Source of the DNA: an uncultured Verrucomicrobiota bacterium
GTDB lineage: Bacteria; Verrucomicrobiota; Verrucomicrobiia; Limisphaerales; JADLHS01
Reading direction: 5' to 3'
DNA: 12,043 nt
NCBI GenBank assembly: GCA_937894935.1
Contig: CALAYC010000121.1
Coordinates: forward strand, 1-12,043
The notes under the pieces were generated by a model that made no database searches, was not told the DNA's origin, and saw nothing but the letters and a program-made list of their open reading frames with translations. This document shows positions 1 to 5,724 of the stretch, in pieces (position 1 is the stretch's first letter; each line of letters opens with the position of its first letter). The translations under genes and the position numbers were made by a program.

Positions 1-125
1 GTGCGTTGCAATTGCATCCAAAAGCGACGGTAGTGGTGGACGAGGCGGCGGCAGCGAAGTTGAAGGAAAAGGATTATTATCGGTGGATTTTTGCCAACGA
101 GCCGGAATGGAAAGAATATCGGTAA
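1..125 (+). CDS. 3' end of an unrecognised protein gene (partial)
   Basis: An open frame enters from the left edge (first whole codon at base 3) and stops at TAA 123-125, giving a 40-residue C-terminus. It starts ALQLHPKATVVVDE, continues with an Ala/Lys-rich stretch, and ends in an aromatic, charged tail (DYYRWIFANEPEWKEYR). The codon use matches the downstream genes and the frame is uninterrupted, so it is probably a real gene end. I do not recognise the family and assign no function. It runs in the same direction as the rpmH operon, but 288 bp of non-coding sequence with its own promoter candidate separates them, so it is probably not co-transcribed. Confidence 0.5.
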   Translation, partial: ALQLHPKATVVVDEAAAAKLKEKDYYRWIFANEPEWKEYR

Positions 126-311
126 GAACGAAGGCCCAACCGCCAAGTTCCAGAGAAGCTCTTAATTCCAACGAAAAGTCTCTTTTTCACCCGAATCGGT
201 CGTCCTTTGGAAGCTCAGCGATTGGAGTTTCTCTGGAGCTTGAGCGTTGAATTTTGGTGCTTTTAGCGAAATTGCGCCTTTTTCCGTGCGTGATTGCCCT
301 CAGTCCATCGC

Positions 312-339
312 TTGACAGTCCGGGTTTCGTTGTTACCCT
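312..339 (+). promoter_or_regulatory. Candidate sigma-70-type promoter of the rpmH operon
   Basis: A perfect -35 hexamer TTGACA (312-317) is followed after 16 bp by TACCCT (334-339), which keeps the T1, A2 and T6 positions of a -10 box. It lies about 75 bp upstream of the rpmH ATG in the 126-413 gap, which otherwise holds no gene. A leader of roughly 70 nt would result. The -10 is weak, so the exact start site is uncertain. I saw no DnaA-box cluster in this gap, although dnaA/oriC is often found beside rpmH in other bacteria. Confidence 0.45.
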
Positions 340-413
340 TTCGCGCTCTTGGTCAGCCGGAATTTCGGGCGTTTTTCGCGTTCCGAGGCGGCAGAACCGG
401 AGCAATTGATTTT

Positions 414-551
414 ATGAAACGCCAGTATCAACCGTCCAAAATCCGCCGGAAACGGCAACACGGCTTCTTGAGCCGCAATTCTACGAAGAGCGGCAGAGGC
501 ATTCTGCGCAACCGCCGTCGCGTCGGTCGCAAGCGTTTGACGCCGGTATAA
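414..551 (+). CDS. rpmH: 50S ribosomal protein L34
   Basis: This 45-residue, very basic protein is the large-subunit protein L34, which binds 23S rRNA. The family signature is clear: the start MKRQYQPSKIRRKRQHGF is followed by SRNSTKSGRGILRNRRR and a Lys/Arg-rich tail ending in RKRLTPV. Its length matches L34 from other bacteria (44-47 residues). The frame is open further upstream to 294, but the ATG at 414 aligns with the conserved N-terminus and has a GGAG at 399-402 as a plausible ribosome-binding site. It is the first gene of the rpmH-rnpA-yidD-yidC-jag operon and is followed after 5 bp by rnpA. Confidence 0.97.
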   Translation: MKRQYQPSKIRRKRQHGFLSRNSTKSGRGILRNRRRVGRKRLTPV

Positions 552-556
552 TCGGC

Positions 557-925
557 ATGTCTGCGGCCTCGCCAGCGCGCCGTCGTTTGGGCCGACGTTC
601 CCGCATCAAACAAGGAAGAGATTTCCTCAGGGTGCGTCAGGCAGGCGAACGTGCGGTGAAAGGCTGCTTGATCGCCAACTGGTTGCGCCTGCCCGCCGAA
701 GCCCGATCGCGATTGGGCGTGGTGGTGAGCAAAAAAGTGGGCAACTCGGTAGTGCGCAGCCGGGCGAAGCGTCTGTTGCGCGAAAGCTATCGCCAACATC
801 AACACGAACTGGTGCAACCGATTGATTTAGTGCTCGTGGCGCGACCTTCCATTGCGGAAAAGGATTTTTCCACCGTGGAGCGGGACTTCATCACCACGTT
901 GCGCCAGGCGGGATTGCTTCAGTGA
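557..925 (+). CDS. rnpA: Ribonuclease P protein component
   Basis: This is the protein subunit of RNase P, which assists the RNA subunit in removing the 5' leader of pre-tRNAs in the cytoplasm. At 122 residues it is of normal family length. The hallmark RNR-type motif spans residues 59-76 (KKVGNSVVRSRAKRLLRE), preceded by the LGVVVSKK strand, and the N-terminal segment has the usual basic RIKQGRDFLRVRQAG pattern. The ATG at 557 sits 5 bp after rpmH. Its TGA (923-925) overlaps the GTG start of yidD by four bases, so the two are translationally linked. Confidence 0.96.
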   Translation: MSAASPARRRLGRRSRIKQGRDFLRVRQAGERAVKGCLIANWLRLPAEARSRLGVVVSKKVGNSVVRSRAKRLLRESYRQHQHELVQPIDLVLVARPSIAEKDFSTVERDFITTLRQAGLLQ

Positions 926-1215
926 ATCCAGTTCAACACCTTTTACTTTTGGCCGTGCGAATCTATCGATTCGCCGTATCGCCCGCGCTGGGCGCGTTTT
1001 TCGGGCCGGGTGCGGGTTGTCGCTTCACGCCGACCTGTTCCGCTTATGCGGCGGAGGCCGTTCGTGTTTATGGCGCGATGAAAGGAAGCTGGCTCGCTAC
1101 GCGTCGCGTGTGTCGGTGTCATCCGTGGGGCGGTTGTGGACACGACCCCGTGCCGCCCAAAAAATTCGCGCCATCGCTCACATCTGTTCCTACGCCGGTG
1201 GGCCGCGTCAGCTAA
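922..1215 (+). CDS. yidD: Membrane protein insertion efficiency factor YidD
   Basis: YidD (DUF37/haemolytic family) is a small amphipathic, membrane-associated protein that supports YidC-dependent insertion of inner-membrane proteins. The 97-residue protein shows the family core: an N-terminal amphipathic helix (IYRFAVSPALG), then GCRFTPTCSAYAAEA, then GSWLATRRVCRCHPWGGCG. The conserved cysteines are at positions 33, 39, 64, 66 and 72. The start is GTG at 922, inside the last codons of rnpA. The C-terminus after PWGGCGHDPVP is variable in the family. It lies between rnpA and yidC, the standard gene order. Confidence 0.95.
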   Translation: MNPVQHLLLLAVRIYRFAVSPALGAFFGPGAGCRFTPTCSAYAAEAVRVYGAMKGSWLATRRVCRCHPWGGCGHDPVPPKKFAPSLTSVPTPVGRVS

Positions 1216-1224
1216 GTCATTTTC

Positions 1225-3063
1225 ATGGATCGTAAATCAATTACCGTTTTCGTTGTCTGTATCGCGCTGATTTTTTTGTGGCAAGGCGTGTTAGTGCCGA
1301 AGTATTTCACTGACCCACCGAAGCCGCCAGCACCAGGCGCTGTTATCGCGACGAATGTTCCTGCTGCAGACGGTACGCAAACTGTCGCAACGGTTACCAC
1401 TCCCGCCCCGAACGTTCCTGCAGGCGAATGGGTGCGCCCGACTTTTGCCACCAATGCGGCAGAAGAAACCCTGGTGCTGACGAATGAAAATGTGCGTTAC
1501 GTTTTCACTTCGCGCGGCGGCGGTTTGAAGCAAATCGAGCTGGTCAAATTTCGCGAAACCATCACCCGCAATGGCAAAGGTCAACCCGCGCCGGACAACG
1601 TCGCAACGCTCAATACGCCCGCTCAATTGCCGGTGTTGGCTGTGGTGGGCGATTCTCAACTGATCGGCGATGGTTTGTTTACCTTGACGCAAACTGCGAC
1701 CGGCGTTCGGGCCGAAAAATTGTTGAGCAACGGTTTGCGGTTGGTGAAGGAGTTTGAGCTGAGCACAAATTACCTCGTTCACGCGACGATTCGTTGGGAA
1801 AACACCAGCAGTAATGCGGTGGCCTTGCCGTTGCAGGAATGGGTCATCGGTACCGCGACGCCGATGGGCGATAACGACGACGGCACGGCGGTGGGGTTGA
1901 TGTGGTATAACGGCGATAAATCCCAGGAAACCCTGACGGCTTATTTTGATAACAAGAAGCTGGGTTGTTTCCCGGGAACGCCACGTACGGAATATCGCGC
2001 CGGCGAAGGCAATGTTGTATGGGCCGCGGCGCACAATCAGTTCTTCACCTTGCTGGCGATGCCTCAAACACCCGCGCAACAAGTGGTCGCCCGGGCGATT
2101 CCGATGCCGCGACCTGAAACCGGTCGGTTCAGTTTTGCGACGAGTCCGTTGCGGAAGGGATTTGAAACCACGCTCGTTTATCCGGCGACGATTCTCGCGC
2201 CAGGACAGTCCACAGAGCAGCAATTGCAATTGTTCACCGGGCCGAAGGAATATCGCACTCTGGCGACGATTGCCGGTCGTTATAAAAACAACGCGGATCT
2301 GGTGATGGGTTTCGGCTTCTTTGGGTTCTTCTCGAAAGCGCTGTTGCTGGTGATGAACTGGTTGAATCAGGCGCTTTCGATTCCGTACGGCTGGGCGATC
2401 ATTGTTCTTACCATTCTGCTGAAAATTTTGTTCTGGCCGTTGACGGCGGCGAGCACCCGATCGGCTCAAAAGATGGCTGCCGTTGCTCCGCATCTGGCTG
2501 CGCTCAAAGAAAAATACAAAGACGATCCCGCGAAGCTCTCGCAGAAGCAGATGGAGTTTTTCCGCGAGAACAAAATCAATCCGGTGGCGGGTTGTTTGCC
2601 GATGCTGGTGCAATTGCCGGTGTTCTTCGGTTTGTTCATGATGTTGCGCACGGCTATCGAGTTGCGCGGCGCGAGCTTCCTGTGGGCAGCGGATTTGTCG
2701 CAGCCGGACACGCTGTTCGTCATTCCGGGGGTTACCTTTATTCCGTTCCTGAGCACGCCGGGAGGTCTGCCATTAAATCTGATGCCGCTGCTCTACATCG
2801 CGACGGCGATCTGGCAAACGCACATGACGCCGATGTCGCCGACGATGGATCCGATGCAGCAGAAGATGATGCGTTGGATGCCGTTGATGTTCCTGTTGTT
2901 CCTCTACAACTTCTCATCCGGCCTCGCGCTTTATATGACCGTCAACAACCTGTTGACCATTTTGCAGACGTGGCTCATGAAGCGAAACGCACCGCCGGCG
3001 CCGGTAATCGCTGCGCCAACCAAAGCTTCCGTGTTGACGCCCGCGTCGAAAAAGAAGAAATAA
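1225..3063 (+). CDS. yidC: Membrane protein insertase YidC (Oxa1 family)
   Basis: YidC inserts and folds inner-membrane proteins, alone or with SecYEG. The 612-residue protein has the Gram-negative architecture: an N-terminal transmembrane anchor (about residues 5-25), a large periplasmic P1 domain (about 60-350), and the five-helix insertase core from about 360 to 590. The core contains NPVAGCLPMLVQLPVFFGLF and, near the end, DPMQQKMMRWMPLMFLLFLY. The groove positive charge that is Arg366 in E. coli aligns with Lys400 here (ILLKILFWPL), a conservative change. A Pro/Ala linker and a lysine-rich tail ending KKKK fit ribosome contact. The ATG at 1225 lies 9 bp after yidD and no clear Shine-Dalgarno precedes it. 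Confidence 0.97.
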   Translation: MDRKSITVFVVCIALIFLWQGVLVPKYFTDPPKPPAPGAVIATNVPAADGTQTVATVTTPAPNVPAGEWVRPTFATNAAEETLVLTNENVRYVFTSRGGGLKQIELVKFRETITRNGKGQPAPDNVATLNTPAQLPVLAVVGDSQLIGDGLFTLTQTATGVRAEKLLSNGLRLVKEFELSTNYLVHATIRWENTSSNAVALPLQEWVIGTATPMGDNDDGTAVGLMWYNGDKSQETLTAYFDNKKLGCFPGTPRTEYRAGEGNVVWAAAHNQFFTLLAMPQTPAQQVVARAIPMPRPETGRFSFATSPLRKGFETTLVYPATILAPGQSTEQQLQLFTGPKEYRTLATIAGRYKNNADLVMGFGFFGFFSKALLLVMNWLNQALSIPYGWAIIVLTILLKILFWPLTAASTRSAQKMAAVAPHLAALKEKYKDDPAKLSQKQMEFFRENKINPVAGCLPMLVQLPVFFGLFMMLRTAIELRGASFLWAADLSQPDTLFVIPGVTFIPFLSTPGGLPLNLMPLLYIATAIWQTHMTPMSPTMDPMQQKMMRWMPLMFLLFLYNFSSGLALYMTVNNLLTILQTWLMKRNAPPAPVIAAPTKASVLTPASKKKK

Positions 3064-3083
3064 TCACCTCCTGATTTGTTGTT

Positions 3084-3533
3084 ATGCCTGCGCAACCCAA
3101 AGCCACGCTGGAGAAATTACTCGAATTGCTCGGTTTTACGGCCACTGTCGAAGAACAGCAATTGGACGATGGGCTCATGCTCGACGTCAAAACCGAAGAT
3201 TCCGGTCGTCTGATTGGCCGCCAGGGCCAGACGTTGGCGGACCTGCAATACATCGCTAATCGGCTACTGTTCCAACAGGATCAGAACGCACCGAAAGTCA
3301 TGGTGGACGTTGCGGGCTATCGTTCGCAGGCGCGTGAGGCGTTAGTGAAAAAAGCCAAAGACGCTGCGGAAAAAGTTCGGCGCTGGGGCGATATCGTGGA
3401 ACTCGAGCCGATGACTGCGTTCGAACGGCGCATTGTGCATCAGACGCTCAAAGACGATCCGGACATCGAAACGCAAAGCGTCGAAGTCGAAGGGACGGAG
3501 AAGAAAGCAATTCTGCTGCGGCCCAAGCACTGA
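3084..3533 (+). CDS. jag: KH/R3H RNA-binding protein Jag (KhpB, SpoIIIJ-associated)
   Basis: Jag/KhpB is a cytoplasmic single-stranded nucleic-acid-binding protein usually encoded just after yidC. The 149-residue protein has a KH-like domain (about residues 28-78) with the GxxG loop G45-R-Q-G48 in SGRLIGRQGQTLADLQYIANR. A C-terminal R3H domain (about 100-147) has the Arg115-x3-His119 pair in MTAFERRIVHQTL. Firmicute homologues carry an additional Jag-N domain of about 50 residues; it is missing or reduced to a short N-terminal stub (KATLEKLLELLGFTA). The ATG at 3084 is 20 bp after yidC with no visible Shine-Dalgarno site. It appears to be the last gene of the operon. Confidence 0.93.
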   Translation: MPAQPKATLEKLLELLGFTATVEEQQLDDGLMLDVKTEDSGRLIGRQGQTLADLQYIANRLLFQQDQNAPKVMVDVAGYRSQAREALVKKAKDAAEKVRRWGDIVELEPMTAFERRIVHQTLKDDPDIETQSVEVEGTEKKAILLRPKH

Positions 3534-3561
3534 CCTGAATTTACCCGTCAGTTCTGTTTCG

Positions 3562-4173
3562 TTATGGTCGCGGAAAACTCCGCGACTCGCTTTGCGCGGG
3601 CCAGTCGCCGGGGCAATTCAAACTCTTGAATCCGCGCGCATCTTCGGCCGGTAGTTCCACAAAGTGTGCCATCGATCGCGCAACACATTCGCGTGCGAAA
3701 TCCGTCGGACCGGGTGACTGACACTGTCCTGAAATTGCCTGGTCGAGCAGTTCGACGGCGATGATTTCTGCAGCTTTCGGATAATACGCTACGAGCGGTT
3801 CAATGCGTCCGTTGACCAGCGGAATAACTCCAGTTGTCGTGTCCATCGGTCGCAATCGTCGCAGCAAATCTGCTGTCAATGCCGGCATGTCCACTGCCAA
3901 CACCAACAGATGCGATTCGGAAGTTGCTGCCAGCGCGCGTTCGATACCGGCCAGCGGTCCGGCTTCGGGAAATCGATCCATCACGACGCGACAGCCGAAG
4001 ATGGTGTAATCCAGTTCAGCGCGTCCGGAGATGCACACCTGCACAGCGCCCGCCGCTCGCGCCAGTGCAATTTGCCGGGACAACAGAGGTTGACCATCAA
4101 TTTCGAGGAGCGCTTTGTCGCGACCCATTCGTGACGATTTTCCCCCAGCCAGAATGACGGCACTGAAATTCAT
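3562..4173 (-). CDS. mobA: Molybdenum cofactor guanylyltransferase (MobA-type nucleotidyltransferase)
   Basis: MobA transfers GMP from GTP to molybdopterin, making the guanine-dinucleotide form of the molybdenum cofactor. The 203-residue protein (E. coli MobA is 194) has the nucleotide-binding signature LAGGKSSRMGRDKALL at residues 8-23, the GPLAG motif at 72-76, and the metal-binding Asp95 in AVDMPAL. It also has the substrate-side VNGRIEPLVAYYP segment and a C-terminal KSLNCPGDW resembling the family's N-x-P-x-D. The open frame extends to 4323, but the ATG at 4173 (MNFSAVILAGG) fits the conserved start; ATG at 4197 is an alternative. It converges with jag (28 bp apart) and no other Mo-cofactor gene is visible. 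A related MobA-like transferase such as MocA or CofC is possible but less likely, given the family-typical motifs. Confidence 0.85.
   Translation of the reverse strand: MNFSAVILAGGKSSRMGRDKALLEIDGQPLLSRQIALARAAGAVQVCISGRAELDYTIFGCRVVMDRFPEAGPLAGIERALAATSESHLLVLAVDMPALTADLLRRLRPMDTTTGVIPLVNGRIEPLVAYYPKAAEIIAVELLDQAISGQCQSPGPTDFARECVARSMAHFVELPAEDARGFKSLNCPGDWPAQSESRSFPRP
3567..3586. terminator. Perfect 8-bp hairpin at the jag/mobA convergence
   Basis: GTCGCGGA (3567-3574), loop AAAC, TCCGCGAC (3579-3586) forms a GC-rich perfect stem. It lies 33 bp after the jag stop and inside the last codons of mobA. Neither side has a U-tract, so it is not a canonical intrinsic terminator. It may act as a 3' stabilising or pause structure for one or both convergent transcripts, or it may be incidental to the SRSFPRP-coding tail. 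Confidence 0.3.
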
Positions 4174-4513
4174 CTCGAAGGCTCGGTTGATTCGCATCAA
4201 AACGCTCTGTTTCCAGTGAGTCCAACTTAGTCGTGAGTCTGCTTTGAAGCAATGCTGCCTCGAAAAATGGTGATCATCGGTAACTGACCGGATTAACATT
4301 CGCTCGTTGGCAATCAGGCACATCGGAAGATTTTTTGAGATAGTCCTTGCTATTCTTCGAAAACGGGTCAGTCTCCAACTCGTCTGTAGATGCTTTTAGC
4401 TTCCACGTCATGGTGAATCTTCAAGTGAACTTCGTTCAGTGATGATTTGAAACCCGGCAGTCGGGAACAGTCTGGAAAATTGCAGAGTTAGTCTCGGACA
4501 GTATCAAAGTCAC
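4174..4513. other. 340-bp gap between divergent mobA and RRM gene
   Basis: The two flanking genes point away from each other, so both promoters should be here. The mobA frame stays open to 4323, but that stretch shows none of the family's conserved sequence. On the plus strand an extended -10-like TGCTATTCT occurs at 4348-4356, just after a run of six T (4331-4336), but no good -35 is correctly spaced. A small perfect stem TGAAC-TTC-GTTCA lies at 4426-4438. If the 4348-4356 element is real, the RRM mRNA has a leader of about 150 nt. I see no RNA gene or recognised riboswitch. Confidence 0.4.
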
Positions 4514-4843
4514 ATGAGCACAAAACTGTTTGTTGGAAACCTTTCCTTCAACACCACTGAAAACGATTTGTCGGACGCGTTTGCCGCGCACGGCACGGTC
4601 GTGGAAGCCAACCTGATGATGGACCGCATGAGCGGCCGTCCGCGTGGTTTCGGCTTCGTCACCATGGGTTCACCCGAAGAAGCGCAAAAAGCGATCGACG
4701 CGTTGAACGGTCAGCAATTGGACGGTCGCGCGTTGACCGTCAACATCGCCCGTCCGCGTGAAGAACGCCCGGCCGGCGGCGGTGGCCGCGGTCCGCGTCG
4801 CGAATTCGGCGGCGACCGTGGTGGTCGCGGTGGCCGTTACTAA
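4514..4843 (+). CDS. Glycine-rich RRM-type RNA-binding protein
   Basis: A single RNA-recognition motif occupies residues 3-80, with RNP2 (KLFVGNL, residues 4-10) and RNP1 (RGFGFVTM, 44-51, with the two RNA-stacking Phe) intact. It is followed by a 29-residue Arg/Gly-rich tail ending GGRGGRY. This matches the small bacterial RRM proteins known from cyanobacteria, Verrucomicrobiota and Planctomycetes, which bind single-stranded RNA and are sometimes cold-induced. The precise RNA targets here cannot be read from sequence. The ATG at 4514 aligns with the usual MxxKLFVGNL start; no Shine-Dalgarno is evident. A strong terminator follows 18 bp after the stop, and infA lies beyond it. Confidence 0.93.
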   Translation: MSTKLFVGNLSFNTTENDLSDAFAAHGTVVEANLMMDRMSGRPRGFGFVTMGSPEEAQKAIDALNGQQLDGRALTVNIARPREERPAGGGGRGPRREFGGDRGGRGGRY

Positions 4844-4861
4844 GCGTAACTGAAGTTTCAC

Positions 4862-4904
4862 GGCGGGGTTCGGGTTTTTGCTCGAGCCTCGCCTTTCTTT
4901 CTCT
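4862..4904 (+). terminator. Intrinsic terminator after the RRM gene
   Basis: A 13-nt arm (4862-4874) can pair completely with 4881-4893 when three G-U pairs are allowed. The loop is TTTTTG (4875-4880). The stem is followed directly by TTTCTTTCTCT, a U-rich tract with C interruptions. It lies 18 bp downstream of the RRM stop and 42 bp upstream of the infA ATG. It would end most RRM transcripts and let infA be fed by read-through or by a promoter of its own. Confidence 0.75.
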
Positions 4905-4945
4905 GGATTAGAAAAAGCCTTTAGGCATTGGTCGGAATTGATTTG

Positions 4946-5161
4946 ATGAAAGAAGAACATATTGAAGTAGAAGGTAATATTCACACGGTCCTCCCCGGCA
5001 CGATGTTTCGGGTGGAACTGGATAACAAACACCTCGTTCTTGCGACAATCTGCGGTAAGATGCGCAAACGCTTTGTGCGACTCACCGCTGGCGATCGCGT
5101 GAAGATGGAAATGTCGCCCTACGACCTGAACAAAGGTCGTATTACCTGGCGATTGCGCTAA
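4946..5161 (+). CDS. infA: Translation initiation factor IF-1
   Basis: IF-1 is a small OB-fold protein that occupies the ribosomal A site during initiation. The 71-residue product aligns over its full length with known IF-1 (E. coli 72 residues): IEVEGNIHTVLPGTMFRVEL, then ICGKMRKRFVRLTAGDRVKM, then MSPYDLNKGRITWRLR. The ATG at 4946 gives the conventional MKEEHIEVEG start. A TTG at 4928 in the same frame would add six residues without homology. GGAA at 4934-4937 is a weak ribosome-binding site. It stands apart from any ribosomal protein operon and follows an RNA-binding protein gene. It may be one of several infA copies, which cannot be judged from this window. Confidence 0.95.
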   Translation: MKEEHIEVEGNIHTVLPGTMFRVELDNKHLVLATICGKMRKRFVRLTAGDRVKMEMSPYDLNKGRITWRLR

Positions 5162-5173
5162 GCAGGAATTTTA

Positions 5174-5223
5174 TTTTACGCCACGGGCGCAAAGGTGATT
5201 TCCTTGGCGTCCTTGGCGTGAAA
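5174..5223. repeat. 50-bp imperfect palindrome (REP-like) between infA and ykgJ-type gene
   Basis: The 22-nt left arm (5174-5195) matches the reverse complement of the right arm (5202-5223) at 18 of 22 positions, around a 6-nt loop TGATTT. Two of the four mismatches become G-U pairs in RNA. The right arm contains a perfect tandem of the 9-mer CCTTGGCGT (5202-5219) followed by GAAA. The palindrome fills almost the whole 63-bp gap between the two convergent stops. I recall closely similar motifs (CCTTGGCGTGAAA) recurring in many bacterial genomes, so it is probably a dispersed repeat that may also serve as a bidirectional terminator. Copy number cannot be judged here. Confidence 0.65.
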
Positions 5224-5224
5224 C

Positions 5225-5632
5225 TCAAAGTTTCTCGCGCTTCAGAATTTCTCGGATTGCCTCTTCCTCGCGCCCGGTCGCATTTGCAACCAGACGCACA
5301 TATTCCGCCTCGCTGACTTCGCGCGGAATGGCGCGACAATATTTTTCTGCGCCGGGATACTTCCACAGGTTCGGAAAATCACGGCACTGTTGCGGTTTCA
5401 CCGGTTGAATCGAACAGAGATTCCCGTCCAGCAACACGCACGCGCCATCGGGTTTTTCCTGCAATGCCAGCCCGCGACGATCGTGTTGGAGTCGTGTGTA
5501 GCGTTGGATGAAGTCGTATTCGCTGAGTTGAAGAAACGCTGCAATACGCGCGATCTCGGCTTCACTCACGCGCACCTGTCCCGGCCAGCGACAACAAGCC
5601 GTGCAACGTTGACAATCATGGAAGATGGGCAT
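5225..5632 (-). CDS. YkgJ-family cysteine cluster protein
   Basis: The 135-residue protein belongs to the YkgJ/CxxCxxCC family of putative zinc- or iron-binding proteins. The N-terminal cluster C7-x2-C10-x2-C13-C14 (CQRCTACCRWPG) is followed by a central GACVLLDGNLCSI and then KPQQCRDFPNLWKYPG and a final Cys (EKYCRA), so all the family's metal ligands appear present. The biochemical role of the family is unsettled, and I infer only metal binding. It reads in the same direction as galK, 92 bp downstream of it, and converges with infA across the palindrome at 5174-5223. The ATG at 5632 gives the usual short N-terminus before the first Cys; no Shine-Dalgarno is visible. Confidence 0.88.
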   Translation of the reverse strand: MPIFHDCQRCTACCRWPGQVRVSEAEIARIAAFLQLSEYDFIQRYTRLQHDRRGLALQEKPDGACVLLDGNLCSIQPVKPQQCRDFPNLWKYPGAEKYCRAIPREVSEAEYVRLVANATGREEEAIREILKREKL

Positions 5633-5661
5633 GCGGCTTAATCACGAACGCGATCTGAACT

Positions 5662-5698
5662 CCCGACAATTAACGCCATTCGCGGAACCTTTGTCGGG
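5662..5698. other. Inverted repeat between galK and ykgJ-type gene
   Basis: CCCGACAA (5662-5669) and TTGTCGGG (5691-5698) form a perfect 8-bp inverted repeat separated by 21 nt, in the 92-bp gap after galK. On the minus strand no U-tract follows, so it is unlikely to be a strong terminator. It could be a weak terminator, an RNA-processing stem or a protein-binding dyad. Confidence 0.3.
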
Positions 5699-5724
5699 TT
5701 CAAATCCTTTCGTCGTTTAAAAAC

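Noticed and set aside
294..413. Upstream extension of the rpmH frame
   Set aside because: L34 is conserved in length and starts MKR; the extension has no homology and overlaps the promoter candidate.
1291..2613. Long antisense open frame (440 codons) opposite yidC
   Set aside because: It is a shadow of yidC codon bias in a GC-rich gene. The product is Arg/Gln/His-rich and resembles nothing, while the plus-strand YidC is unmistakable.
4174..4323. N-terminal extension of mobA (50 residues)
   Set aside because: The extra stretch has no MobA similarity, and the ATG at 4173 fits the conserved MxxxAVILAGG start.
5202..5219. CRISPR-like direct repeat (tandem CCTTGGCGT)
   Set aside because: There are only two adjacent 9-mers without spacers, and they form one arm of a palindrome; no array is present.
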